A DNA stretch of 64,000 bases from Datura wrightii (lineage: Eukaryota > Streptophyta > Magnoliopsida > Solanales > Solanaceae), in assembly GCA_035772735.1 (NCBI GenBank), contig JASDFA010000001.1, positions 72,256,001-72,320,000 of the forward strand, written 5' to 3'. The notes under the pieces were generated by a model. It did no database searches and had not been told where the DNA came from. It worked only from the letters and a program-made list of their open reading frames with translations. Below are positions 35,659-46,736 of the stretch, piece after piece. Position numbers and translations under genes: made by a program. Each line of letters opens with the position of its first letter. Position 1 is the first letter of the stretch.

Positions 35659-35850
35659 GATTCTGCAATTACGAATAGCACGAATTAGAAGGATATAAAA
35701 GACTTTTCATCGCACGACATAGATCATGAAAGAAGGGAACATTTCCTAAACGTCTCAGAGCCTCTTCTTCATAGGTGTGGCACGCTTCACACTGATGAAA
35801 AAGACTCTAATTAACGCTACTTTCAGACACTCTAGGACACTTCACACCTA

Positions 35851-35864
35851 TTGCTCAAATACCA
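35851..35864 (-). promoter_or_regulatory. Primer-binding site of G
   Basis: Plus-strand ttgctcaaatacca, a mutated complement of the tRNA-iMet site, four bases from the 5' LTR edge at 35869. Confidence 0.75.
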
Positions 35865-35868
35865 AGTT

Positions 35869-38218
35869 TGTCACGACCCAAACGGAGGCCCGGATCGTAA
35901 CACGGGACAAGGAGCCCCGAGAGACCCCAAGTCGACCAATGGCATGAGCATACATCTAACTCAATCAAGAACTGAATAACTAACAATATAAACATGGAGG
36001 AAGTCTAACTTGAATATATCATCGGAACATAAAATCCAAAGTTGTATACATACATATGTATGAATAGCCTCTAAACATGATGAGTTGATGGGACAAGACC
36101 CCAACTAACTCAACAAGTTGAAACTGAAATACGTAAATAAAAGCTGAATAATCTAGTGCTCGGAAGATGAGGACTCACCAATAAAGAAAATGTTAACTCC
36201 GACAAGCTGACTAAGAGTGGGGCTGAAGCTGAGAGCTGGGTCCAGTATCATAAAATGATACACCATAGAAAGTATGCGGTCAGTACCTGAAATATACCGA
36301 GTATGCAAGGTAAGTAAAATCGCTAATGTAAGTAAAATCATTTAAGAGCAATGCATTAATTAAACATAAACATTAGTAATCTGAGAGTAGGGCTTGCATG
36401 CATTCTTTTTGAAATCACGATCTCTTCATAACATGACATAACATAACTTCATTACATCATAACTGAATCAATTGACTCAAAGCTGAAATCTAACATTTAT
36501 AAGTAAAAGCTAAACGTTGAGTCAAACCTGTTTTAGAACATGCATTTGCATAAATCTCATAAGTAATGAATATGCATATCTGAAATCATAAGGAACAATG
36601 GGAGACTCATCTTTTGAACGAAATACCACGATAGAGCTTACGTGGTCCCGACTATTACACTCAAGTGGGCAGAGCTGTCCAAAACCTTGCCAGGGCTAAG
36701 GATGCTACCATGATACCGATATCAAGCTCATGGGCCATTAGGGCCAGTTATAGCTCGCAAGGGAGGTCCCAAGAATATATAATAGTATCAACCTATGTTG
36801 GCGCATAGTTCTGAGGCATAGGGTGATCGACCCTTAGCCTACTCGATGCTAGACACTAATCCCAAAAACATGCATATGCTCTAAATCGTATATAACAAAG
36901 CTCAACATCGTCTATTGACAAAGCTCAATGATCAAATACATCTCAAATATGAAATCATGCATATGAAAAGCTTTAGTTCAAAACATACCACAAGGTGAAA
37001 ACATACTTGGGAGCCTTTGCTCCAAAACCATGTGGTAAGCTATGCATAGGAAGACTTAGCTCAAAACATACCACAAGCTAGGAATATAAATTTGGGAGTC
37101 TTCGCTCCAAAACAATGTGGTATGCTTAATTCAGGAAAATGATCATTCAAACTTAACATGTGGGCATTGCACAAAGCTTTATCATACTTAGAAATGCTCA
37201 ATTCTCATCGAAAACATAATGGTAAACATGGGTAGCTTCAAATCATGCTTTTCATCATAATATCTCATCATTATCACATATACTTTACAAATCTAACTTT
37301 TCATGAGCATCTCATCAATGGGCTTCAACATTCATAAGGCTAGAAGCATAATTTTAATTGAAATTATTATACAATTATCCCATGCTTCAAAATTCGATAA
37401 TAAAATCATAATCAATTCATACCCATGTGTATAAATGAATAATTCATGCATTTGGGTAAAAACCCCATAGATCAATCATGGAATTTCGTACTTGTATGGA
37501 GGAATTGGGCATGGGTGCGGAAGAAACCACCCATTCATAACCCTACATACTGATGGAGACTGGATCTTACTCTCCCTTGTATGTCCAAAAAAAGAATTGA
37601 AAGAAATTGTAAAAGAAAACCCGGAATCACCCATGATCACCTCTCTATCACTCTTCTATTCTCTTGCATGCATGAATGAATACTTTAACATAGTTTCCCC
37701 CTCTAAAACCCACCTTTCATAGGCTAAAACGATGTAGTTTAGGCTTTAGGAACTTAGGAATTATAAAAAGACCCTTACTAATTTCACAGGAAAAGACTGC
37801 CAGGAGGTCCCAGTGAGGGACCTAATGACTCGTCTTCACTGGCCACGATTCGTGGCCTCAATCCGTGGTGTTCACTGCCAAATTTCCATAAGGGGACCCC
37901 ACGAGGGACCCCAGGAATCGTGGTGGCTGACCACGACTCGTGGTCACCACCCGTGATCCCCACTGTCCAAAATTTCCTTACAACTTCCAGTCTAGGCCAC
38001 GGGTGACACCACGAGTCGTGTGGCCTGACCATGACTCGTGGTCATGCCCGTGCTGACCCCTCCAGATGACACTCCTCTTCCTTGTCCATAAGGCACCTCA
38101 CGACTCGTGGTCCCTCCTCACGGGTCACCTAATGACCCGTCCTGAGATCTGGTGCAAAATTTCAATTTTTCTCCATTTCAACTCCTGATTCTAATCTTTT
38201 GGCTTCCAGGGTATAACA
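35869..38218 (-). repeat. 5' LTR of G
   Basis: tgtcacgaccc to agggtataaca, 2350 bp. It has the same duplicated roughly 75-bp block as the 3' LTR (36979-37125), so the duplication predates insertion. U3 motif copies lie at 37815-38115, including an extra one (caggaatcgtggtgg...accacgactcgtgg) absent from the 3' LTR. Confidence 0.94.
36245..36261 (-). other. R-region hairpin of G 5' LTR
   Basis: gtatcat and atgatac, a perfect 7-bp stem with loop aaa. Confidence 0.7.
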
Positions 38219-38851
38219 CTACAGGTGCTTACTTCGGGTGCGAAAATCCCGGACATAAGCTTTGAGATTTTTTAGCAGCCAGGCAGGGTCATGATAGGGG
38301 CTGAGGCCCAACTTCTAGTTCAGCAACTCTACCAGCACACCAAACTTAGCAGGGGGTGTCTACTAGCACATTTGGCGGACAGGCGCCAAAACAGATTCTA
38401 TGCCCTAGCATCCTGCCAGGAGCAGGAGGTCTCCTCGGATGTAGTCGCTGGTATGTTATAAGTATTCCATCTTGATGTATACGCTTGTTATATCTAGGGG
38501 CTACCTTGTCTTTTGTGATGCCATATGTTGCTAGTAGTTTGGAAGTCAGTATTGAATTCTATCAGAACCCTTCACAGTCTCTACTCTAGTTGGTGATTCA
38601 GTTGTAGCTAGATAGGTGTATAGAAATTGCCCAGTCACATTTATTCATAAAGTCACCTCAGCAGACTTAGTAGAGCTAGCCATGACTAATTTGATATTAT
38701 CCTTGGCATGGATTGGCTATTTGCATGCTATGCCTCAGTAAATTGTAGAACTCGTGCAGTAGAGTTCAAATTTTTGGGTTAGCCAGTCCTAGAGTGGAAG
38801 GGTAGTTCAAATATTGTAGGTCATTTCATTTCCTACCTTAAGGCCAGAAAG
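38219..38851 (+). pseudogene. H gag end and protease, degenerate
   Basis: After the target duplication ctaca the H frame continues as GAYFGCENPGHKL, the second zinc box with one Cys now Tyr, and the last Cys lost. Protease traces follow: a DVYACYI piece and a GATLSF-equivalent near 38495-38520 read across frames, ILGMDW-equivalent DLILSLAWIGYLHAM near 38690-38720, then AVEFKFLG and VEWKGSSN-like pieces near 38760-38810 leading into the linker. Stops and at least three frame changes. Order and spacing equal G, so identity is clear although no single open frame exceeds 60 codons. Confidence 0.8.
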
Positions 38852-39860
38852 ATGATCTTCAAGGGTTGCGTGTACCATCTAGTTAGGGTTAAGGATGCTA
38901 TGTTCGAGACCCCAGCTATCCAGTTAGTTCCAGTAGTATGTGAGTATCGAGAAGTCTTCCCAGATTTTCTACCAGGAATTTCTCTCGAGTGGGAGATTTA
39001 TTTTGGTATTGACCTTCTTCCTGATACGCAGCCTATATCTATTCTTCCATACAAAATGGCCCTAGCTGAGCTAAAGGAGTTAATGGAAAAGTTGAAAGAC
39101 CTCCTAGACAAGGGTTTCATCAGACCTAACAAATCCCTGTGGGGTGCACCAATTCTGTTTGTCCAAAAGAAAGATGGTTCTCTTTTTATGTGCATTGATT
39201 ATCAGCAAATGAACAAGGTAACCATCAAGAACAAGTATCCTCTTCCTAGGATTGATGACTTGTTTGACTAGATTCAGGGTGCTAAGTGCTTTTTGAAGAT
39301 AGATCTCAGATCTGGATACCATCAGCTCAGGGTTCGGGAGAGTGGCATCCCGAAGATAGCCTTCAGGACTCGGTATGGTCATTATGAGTTTGTAGTTATG
39401 TCTTTTGTACTAACGAATGCTCCTGCAGATTTTATGGATTTGATGAATAGGGTGTTCAAGATGTACTTGGATATGTTCATGATTGTGTTCATAGATTACA
39501 TCCTTATATACTCTCGGAGTGAGAAGGAGCATGCCGCTGATTTAAAGGTGGTGCTACAGACTCTCAAGGATTGCTAATTATATGCTAAATTTAGCAAGTG
39601 CTAGTTTTGGTTGAACTCAGTGGCATTTTTGGGCCATGTGGTGTCAAGTGAGGGTATAAAAATGGACTCTCAAAAGATAGAAACGGTGAGGAATTGTCCT
39701 AGACCGGTGAATCCTTCAGATATCAGGAGTTTCTTGGGCTTAACTGGTTATTATCAGAGATTTGTTGAGGGATTTTCATCTATTGCAGTGTTGTTGACCA
39801 AATTGACCCAAAAGAAAGTGAAATTCCAATGGTTGGATGTTTGTGAGAGGAGCTTCTAGG
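38852..39860 (+). pseudogene. H reverse transcriptase
   Basis: Plus strand: MIFKGCVYHLVRVKDAM linker, FGIDLLPDTQPISILPYKMA, ELMEKLKDLLDKGFIRPNKS, APILFVQKKDGSLFMCIDYQ, LPRIDDLFD then TAG, LKIDLRSGYHQLRVRESG, HYEFVVMSFVLTNAPADFMD, and VFIDYILIYSRSEKEHAADL. The catalytic box reads FIDY where G, F and A keep two Asp, so the polymerase would be dead even without the stops. FWLNSVAFLGHVVSSEGIKM and FLGLTGYYQRFVEGFSS close the domain. Stops at DLFD*, KDC* and SKC* sit where relatives have Gln, Gln and Glu/Gln. Confidence 0.92.
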
Positions 39861-40508
39861 AGTTGAAGACTTGACTCACCTTAGCACCAGTGTTAACCCT
39901 ACCTGAGAGTACCGATGGGTTTGTGGTATATTTTGAGGATCAGCCTTGTTTGTGTCATGGTAAGGTCATAGCATATGCTTTTAGGCAGCTGAAGGTTCAT
40001 GAAAAGAATTACCTGACCATGATCTCAAATTGGCGGCGGTAGTATTTTTCTTGAAGATTTGGAGACACTATTTGTACGGGGTCCATGTAGATGTTTTTAC
40101 AGACCACAAAAGCCTACAATACGTGTTTACCCAAAAGGATCTAAATCTATGCCAAAGGAGGTGACTGGAGCTACTCAAGGATTATGATATGGGTGTCCTT
40201 TACCATTCGGGAAAGTCTAATGTAGTAGCAGATACTCTTAGTAGGCGCTCTACGGAGAGTGTGTCCTATGTAGATAAAGGGAGGAAGGAGCTGGTGAAGG
40301 ATATGCATCGGCTTGCATGGCTGGGAGTTCATTTGGTTGACTCGACCAATGGTGGAGTTATTGTTCAGAATGGATCAGAATCATCCTTGGTGACTGATGT
40401 GAAAGCTAGACAAGACGAGGATCCTATTTTGGTAAAGTTGAAGGAATCCATTCAGAATCAGAAAGTAGAGGTCTTCTCCAAAGGGGGAGATGGTGTGCTT
40501 CAATAACA
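39860..40508 (+). pseudogene. H RNase H and connector
   Basis: Begins with LAPVLTLPESTDGFVVYF; then a short deletion removes the DASxxGLGCVL block, leaving EDQPCLCHGKVIAYAF, and with it the first catalytic Asp. HDLKLAAV is reached only after a frame change near 40015. FTDHKSLQYVFTQKD is read in the third frame near 40095-40140. From 40189 the connector is open (VLYHSGKSNVVADTLSRRST, VSYVDKGRKELVKDMHRL, GVIVQNGSESSLVTDVKARQ). It stops at 40506, ten bases before the S3 insertion. Confidence 0.88.
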
Positions 40509-42184
40509 AGGTTGTTGTTGTTATACTCGGAAGCCCAAAGATCAGACTCGGAAGTTAAAATGGGAAAAATGTAAAGTTGATATTGCAGACTCGGGATGAG
40601 TCGTGAGACGACTTGTGAGGACAGCCCACGAGTCGTTAGGTGACTCGTGGGGAAGGCCTAAGTTTGTAGAGGACTCATGGTAAGGACCCATAAGTTGTTG
40701 GGTCAGCCGTGGGGAGGGGAATTAAGTGGGGAAAAAAGAAGAAGGGCAGTGTACCTGAAGGGAGACCCCACGAGTCATTGTCTGCCATAATGATCTGTGG
40801 GATGAGTCATTGACAAGCTTGAAGTCAAAAGTTGAGAAGTTACGCAGTGTACTCCACGAGTCGTGGTCACCCGTAATAAGTGGTGAAGTGACCCGTTATG
40901 AGCCCAGGAGAATAGACAAGGTAGTGCACTTGATGAGCGAAGTAACGAGTCGTTCCCTCTAGCAACGAGTCGTCAGGTCGTCCGTTAGGATCACCTGGCA
41001 GTTATTTTCTTCTAAATTAGTGAAGGCCTTTTCATAAATCCTAAGTTCCTAAAGCCTAAACTACGATGTTTTGGGGTATGAATAATGACCTTTTATGGGG
41101 TTAAGTTCAGATTACTCATTTTCTTATCCATGCATGCAAGTTAGAACAATTTTAGAGAGAGCAAGCTATTCTTCAAGCTTTTCACTATCAATTCATCCTT
41201 GGGCATTCAAGAACTTTAGGAATCTGATCTTACCCAGGTATGTAGGGTTACGAATGGGTATTTTTGTTCACACCCATGCCCATTCTCTATTGATTTATGA
41301 AAATATATCAAAAATCTCATGGGGTTTTGAATTCAATTTTGGAAAATCTAATGAATTGCTAATGTGTTTTATGATGTATGATATACATCATACTTTATGG
41401 ATGTTGATCAGATTTTACAATTTATTTTACTTACAAAATTATTGATTTCTATTTCTACCAAATTAAGCCTAATTATGCATGATCTATGATGAATCGATTT
41501 ATGAACTACTCTTCAATTATTGATGCTTACAAACCCAGCATGAATTATGACTTAAAATATGAATTTATTCAATTACCCATCAAGATTTGATGATTTTCAA
41601 GTTACATGTATGATCTACAAGTATGCATGAAACCTACGATACATGAATTATATTTTGGCCGACTCACGGGTTTTATGTCATGGGTAGTTCACGTATGTAC
41701 AATTATGTTTATGATTATCATGATTTAACTAGCACATGAATTCATGCATGTTATACTATGAGTACTATATATGTTTTGGGAGTAGTATTGAACACCGAGT
41801 AGGTTCAGGGCTTAGATTCTGCCCTGGATCTCATAAACTACGTGCCACCGTAGGTATGTTGGGACCACCTTGTGACTGTCCTCGGCCCAAATGTCCCTTT
41901 TCATGGATATCAAGGTACGAACGGCCTCCCAACTAGGTTTACAAGTCGGACTTCATGTTTGCTCATATGGGGTATGTCGATTAAGAGAATCTCCCATTGT
42001 TCCTCATTATTTATGGATGGCTATGATTATGTATATTGGCTCAAGTCATGTTCAATAAAGCTTTTCTCTTATGATTATGATTACGAATGTATTACGAATG
42101 TTTCGAAAACCTTGAGCCTTATGTTATGTCATTATATTTATGATATGAGCATGTTGTCCTACTCTTATGATCATTTATAAGTTG

Positions 42185-42255
42185 TATATATTTTTAATGT
42201 ACGTTTTACTTACCTTGTATACTTGGTACATTCCACGTACTGACTGCATACTTCG
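42185..42255 (+). promoter_or_regulatory. Core promoter of S3
   Basis: tatatattttt (42185-42195) is followed after about 15 bp by cttaccttgtatacttgg and tacattccacgtactgac, a block shared by all chromovirus LTRs here. The start of transcription should lie near 42215. Confidence 0.55.
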
Positions 42256-42261
42256 TATGTT

Positions 42262-42278
42262 GTATCGTCTTATGATAC
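42262..42278 (+). other. R-region hairpin of S3
   Basis: gtatcgt and atgatac pair over 7 bp with one G-U wobble; loop ctt. Confidence 0.65.
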
Positions 42279-42672
42279 AGGTTTCGAATCTCAGGCTCAT
42301 GCTCATATATAAATCATCTTAGAGTGTACTTTCAGCTTATTGGTGAGTCCTCATGTACCGAGGGCTGTTTGACAGAAATTCATGCTATTTTATGTTTCAG
42401 TACTGTCCGGGTTAGTTGGAGGTGTTGTCCCATCAACTTGTCGTATGTAGTAGAGGCTTTCAGACAGTATGTAGTACTCAACTTGTGTATGTCTAAGTGA
42501 TTCCGTTTGTTATGAAATGTCATGATTATGCTTACTTTTTGCTCTTCCTTGTGATTATTCTTCCGCTAATAATGAATGAAGTTAGATGTATGCTTATTCC
42601 ATGGGTCGACTTGGGGCCTCTCAGGGTTCCTTGTCCCGTGTTACGATCCGGGTCTATGTTCGGGTTGTGACA

Positions 42673-43990
42673 CTTGTATGTTATGGATGTTGATGATTTG
42701 AGATATCGGATGTTGCACGAGGCTCATGGTTATAGATATTCCATAAATCCAGGTGCCACCAATATGTATCGTCACCTATGGGAAGTCTATTGGTGAAATG
42801 ACATGAAGAAGGACACTGCAGAATTTATGGCTAAGTGTCTGAATTGTCCGCAAGTGAAGGTGGAGCATCAAAGACTGGGAGGTGTTCTTTAAGACATCAG
42901 TATTCCTACTTGGGAGTGGGAGGAGATCAATATAGACTTCATCACAGGGTTGCCTCACACTCGTCGACAGTATGACTCCATTTGGGTAGTTGTGGACAGG
43001 TTGACCAAAGCAGCTCATTTCCTACCAGTTGAAACTACCGATTTGGCGGACGATTATGCTAAATTATACATTTGGGAGTTAGTACAGTTGCATGGAGTGC
43101 CCTTTTCCATCATATCAGATAGAGGTACTCAGTTTACCTCCCAGTTTTGGAGATCATTTCAAAAGTTGCTTGGTACTCAAGTCAAGCTCAATACAGCATT
43201 CCACCCACAAACGGATGGTCAGGCGAAGTGGACTATTTAGACTCTTGAGGACATGTTGAGAGCATGTGTGATTGATTTCAAGGGTAGTTGGGATGATCAT
43301 TTGTCTCTCATTGAGTTTGCGTATAACAACAACTACCATTCCAGCATACAGATGGCTCCGTTTGAGGCTCTCTATGGGCGGAGATGTAGATCGCCTATCG
43401 GTTGATTTTAATTCAGTGAAGCTGCAATGATAGATCCAGATTCAGTCCATGAGGCCATGGAGAAAGTTTAGCTCATAAGGGACAGGTTGAAAACAGCTCA
43501 GAGTCGCCAAAAGTCCTATGCGGATGTGAGAGGGAGAGAACTTGAGTTTGAAGTCGACGATTAGGTGTTTATAAAGGTTTCTCCCATGAAGGGAGTGATG
43601 AGGTTCGAAAAGAAAGAGAAACTCAGTCCCCGTTATGTTGGCCCATACCGAATTGTGAAATGGGTTGGCAAGGTAGCATATGAATTAGAGTTTTTCTCGA
43701 AATTAGTTTCGGTCCATCCAGTTTTTCATGTGTCGTTCTTAAAGAAGTTTTTGGGTGATCTAGCTCTAGTTGTTCCGGTGGACAGTGTCGGTGTGAAAGA
43801 AAGTCTTAGTTATGAAGAGGTTCTGGTGGAGATACTAGATCATCAGGTTCGTATGCTAAGGAACAAAGAAGTAGCTTCAGTCAAGGTTTTGTGGAGGAAT
43901 CAACATGTTGAGGGAGCTACCTGGGAAGGCAAAGCAGATATGATGGCTAAATACCCGCATCTATTCCCTTCCAGCTCAGTTTCATCTTGA
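42673..43990 (+). pseudogene. H integrase with chromodomain
   Basis: Plus strand: zinc-binding part (MLHEAHGYRYSINPGAT, MYRHLW with the second His now Arg, KCLNCPQV), EINIDFITGLPHTRRQYDSI with the first catalytic Asp, SIISDRGTQFTSQFWRSF with the second, and HPQTDGQAKWTI followed by TAG. Relatives read AERTIQ there, so the third catalytic residue, Glu, is now Lys. AYNNNYHSSIQMAPFEALYG, the KLSPRYVGPYRIVKWVGKVA module, SVHPVFHVSFLKKFLGD and a full chromodomain (HQVRMLRNKEVASVKVLWRN, ATWEGKADMMAKYPHLFPSS) follow to the natural stop at about 43990. The last 140 codons are open. Confidence 0.93.
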
Positions 43991-44230
43991 GGTATCAATT
44001 TCTTCCTTTATACTCTATTCAGTTTCATATTCAGCTCATGTACCTTAGTTTCTTTCATGTAAATGGATTTATGTGTGGTTTGGGAATTCAGTTTAGTCAT
44101 GTACAAATCGGAGTCAGTCACTCCGTCAGTTTTCAGCATGTATGTTCAGTATTTGAGTATAATGATTGCATTTCTCTACTTTCTGTATGATTTTCAACAT
44201 TCGAGGACGAATGTTCCCAAGCAAGGATAT
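43991..44230 (+). other. H 3' untranslated spacer and damaged polypurine tract
   Basis: Short non-coding stretch. Just before the LTR, cgaggacgaatgttcccaag is conserved, but the purine run that follows reads caaggatat (44221-44230) where G has gggggagatat. Confidence 0.75.
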
Positions 44231-46548
44231 TGTAATACCCTGAAAGCCCTAAGATCAGACCTGAAAGTTGAAATGAAGAAAACTGAATTTTCTGCACCAG
44301 GTCACAAGATAAGTCGTCCTGTGACCCGTGGGATAGGCCATGAGTCATGGAGTGACTCGTGGGGTGAAGATTGGTCGTGGTTTGGAATCCTGACTTTAGG
44401 GTGACCACGGACATGACCATGAGTCGTGGTCAACACCACGACCCGTTAAGTCATCCATGGACAAGTGAGATTTGGGGATCAAGGATTTTGGGCAGTAAAA
44501 CGGAAGGTGACCACAAGTCGTGGTCACCGGTAACGGCCCGTTAAGTCCCCTATGGAGACCCTCGGTGTGTTTTTGGCAGTGAGGGTGACGGGACGTGACC
44601 ACGAGTCATGGTTACAGGTAACGAATCGTTAAGTGTCTCGTGGTGTCAATCTAGATGTAATTTCCAGTGAAGGCGACGGGCGCAGACCACGAGTCGTGGC
44701 CATGGACGACGACTCGTCCAGTCCCTCGTTGGGACTGGCAGTCTGTTTTCCCCTGTGAATTTAGTAAGCACTTTTTTGTGATTCCTATGTTCCTAAGGCC
44801 TAAACTGCATCATGTTAAGGTCATAATAGAGTTTTTTAAGAGGGGTTATGTCATTCTAAGTCTATCCTAATTCATGCATGCAAGTTTAGAAGTTTGAGAG
44901 TTGATCAAGGCAAATTCTTCTAAGTTCTTCCTCAATTCTCTTTGGACTATCAAGGAAGTAGTAAATTTCGATCCCTTCAGGTATGTAAGACTATGAATGG
45001 GTGCAATTGTCCATACCCATGCTCAATTTCCTCTCAATTCATGATGTTCTAATTGATGATTCCATAGGGTTTTTACCCAATGCATGAATTCCTAAGTTTT
45101 AAACATGGTATGATCTAAGCAAGTTTTAAATGATGAATTATGATTAATGGGAAGTTTTTACAATGTTTTAAATTACAAAATTATGTTTTCAAGTTTCTAA
45201 ATTATGATGCCCATCTATGAATGTTCTTTAAAGTTGAGATCTATGAGTTATGAGTTCATGTATGATGAGATGTTTATGAATAACGTATGATTTTGATATA
45301 CCCATGTTTACATTCATGTTTTCAAAGTGAATCAAGTTGATTTCAAGTATGTTAAAATATTGGGCAAGTCCATATGATCAAGTATGTTTTATGATTTCAT
45401 AAATTAGCTTACCACATGGTTTTGGAGTCAAGACTCTCATTATTTTCATCTTGTGGTATGGTTTGAGCCAAGGCTCCTCATGTTATGATTTTCGATTATG
45501 CATATATATAAGTATTCAGCTTCGTCACTAGATGATATCAGCTTCGTTGAAAAATGATGCAGAGCATATGCATATTTTTGGGAGTAGTGTCTTGTACCGA
45601 GTAGGCTAAGGGTCAATCAACCCTGTGCCTCAGAAATACATGGCAATGTAGGTTTACTTTTATATTTTGGGACCAACCTTGGATCTTTCCCCTGCCCCCA
45701 AGGGGTCTTGAGCTTGATATCGATATCATAGTAGCATTCTTAGCCCTGGTAAGGCTTTGGACGGCTCTTCCCACTTGAGTGTGATAGTAGGGACCACGTA
45801 AGCTCTATCGTGGTAATGTCGGTTATATGACGAGTCTCCCATTGTTCCTTATGATTTCAGTTATGCATGTACATCAGTCATGATATATGTTTTTAGCAGG
45901 TTTGACCCAATGTTCAGTTTTACTTATGATAATCAGTTTTCAGCTTTGGGTCAATTGATTCAGTTATGAGGTTCAGTTATGTTCAGATCATGATTTCAGA
46001 AAAATAGCATGCAAGCTCTACTCTCAGAATCTTATCCTGATTATGTTTTATATTATGCATTTTTAATGATTTTACTTACTTAGCGGTTTTACTTACCTTG
46101 CATACTCGACACATTCCATGTACTAACCGCATACTCTACGCTATATCATTTTATGATACAGGCTCCGACATCCCAACTCAATCTCGCCGATAGCCAAATT
46201 CTCAGCTTTAGTACTTCCCGCATCAAAGTTGGTGAGTCCTCATTTTGCGAGGGCCCTTTTTATCATTTATGTTCGTCTTTTCAGTTTTCAAATATTAGTG
46301 AGTTAGTTGGTGTCTTGTCTCATCAACTCAGCAGTGATAGAGGCTTTTCAGAAATGGGTTGTATTTCAGCTTTAGATTCATGTATGTGATTAGATGTTAT
46401 GTTTTTTTAGACTTCCGCTATGTTATTTATGATGATTTCCGCTTATCTATGATTGAGTTAGATGTATGTTCATGCCATGGATCGACTTGGAGCTTCTCGG
46501 GGTTTCTTGTCCCGTGTCTCGATCCAGGCCTATGTTCGGGTCGTGACA
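44231..46548 (+). repeat. 3' LTR of H (complete)
   Basis: tgtaataccctg to ggtcgtgaca, 2318 bp. It serves as the reference for the broken 5' LTR. Eight or more near-copies of the CACGA(C/G)TCGTG motif lie at 44300-44710. A core block cttaccttgcatactcg is at 46094-46110 and the hairpin at 46144. Confidence 0.94.
46144..46158 (+). other. R-region hairpin of H 3' LTR
   Basis: tatcat and atgata, perfect 6-bp stem, loop ttt, followed by cagg as in the other LTRs. Confidence 0.65.
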
Positions 46549-46553
46549 AGTAT
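46549..46553. repeat. Target duplication of H, right copy (agtat)
   Basis: Identical to 22784-22788. Confidence 0.9.
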
Positions 46554-46736
46554 TTTAAGCTTATTTTATTCGCACTCAATCTTTGGTACACTAATGAATG
46601 ACATACAACAATAAGAAAATTTAGTGACTCAAAATCTATGTTACTCAAACTCTCCAAAATATAATGCAGCAACAGTATCAGATCCTCTAAAAATACACTA
46701 TTTTTAAGGAGTCCGAGCAACACATATCAAAACCAT
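46554..46736. other. Flank between H and the glycosyltransferase pseudogene
   Basis: AT-rich; possibly former 3' untranslated DNA of the pseudogene, which ends (stop) at 46737. No repeat end seen. Confidence 0.45.

Larger units (their letters stand above)
28463..38218 (-). mobile_element. Element G: full-length chromovirus, both LTRs
   Basis: Minus-strand element with 3' LTR 28463-30780 (2318 bp), polypurine tract, integrase-chromodomain, RNase H, RT, protease, gag, primer-binding site and 5' LTR 35869-38218 (2350 bp); internal region 5088 bp. Flanks are gtaca (28458-28462) and ctaca (38219-38223), a 5-bp duplication with one change. Joining the flanks restores the zinc-knuckle frame of H. 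In the first 400 or so aligned LTR bases I count roughly 30-35 differences, so it is not recent. No domain is fully intact. Confidence 0.95.
40519..42672 (+). repeat. Solo LTR S3 inside H pol
   Basis: Starts tgttatactcggaagccc and ends gggttgtgaca (2154 bp), same LTR type and orientation as H but clearly diverged from it. Flanks gttgt (40514-40518) and cttgt (42673-42677) share four of five bases. Removing it rejoins the H connector (caaggtt...atgttatggatgttgatga) as in G and F. U3 motifs at 40600-40985, TATA-like box at 42185, hairpin at 42262. No internal sequence. Confidence 0.9.
22789..46548 (+). mobile_element. Element H: plus-strand chromovirus, host of four nested insertions
   Basis: Boundaries are fixed by the LTR start tgtaat (22789), LTR end cgtgaca (46548) and a perfect 5-bp target duplication. 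Removing S1, S2, G and S3 leaves a 5' LTR fused to gag by deletion, then gag, protease, RT, RNase H, integrase with chromodomain, a damaged polypurine tract and a complete 3' LTR. All proteins are broken by stops, many of them TAG or TAA where relatives have CAG, CAA or TGG. H is older than each of the four elements inside it. Confidence 0.93.

Noticed and set aside
41095..42180. Several frames of 66-116 codons in S3
   Set aside because: Inside a solo LTR, low-complexity, no family motifs.
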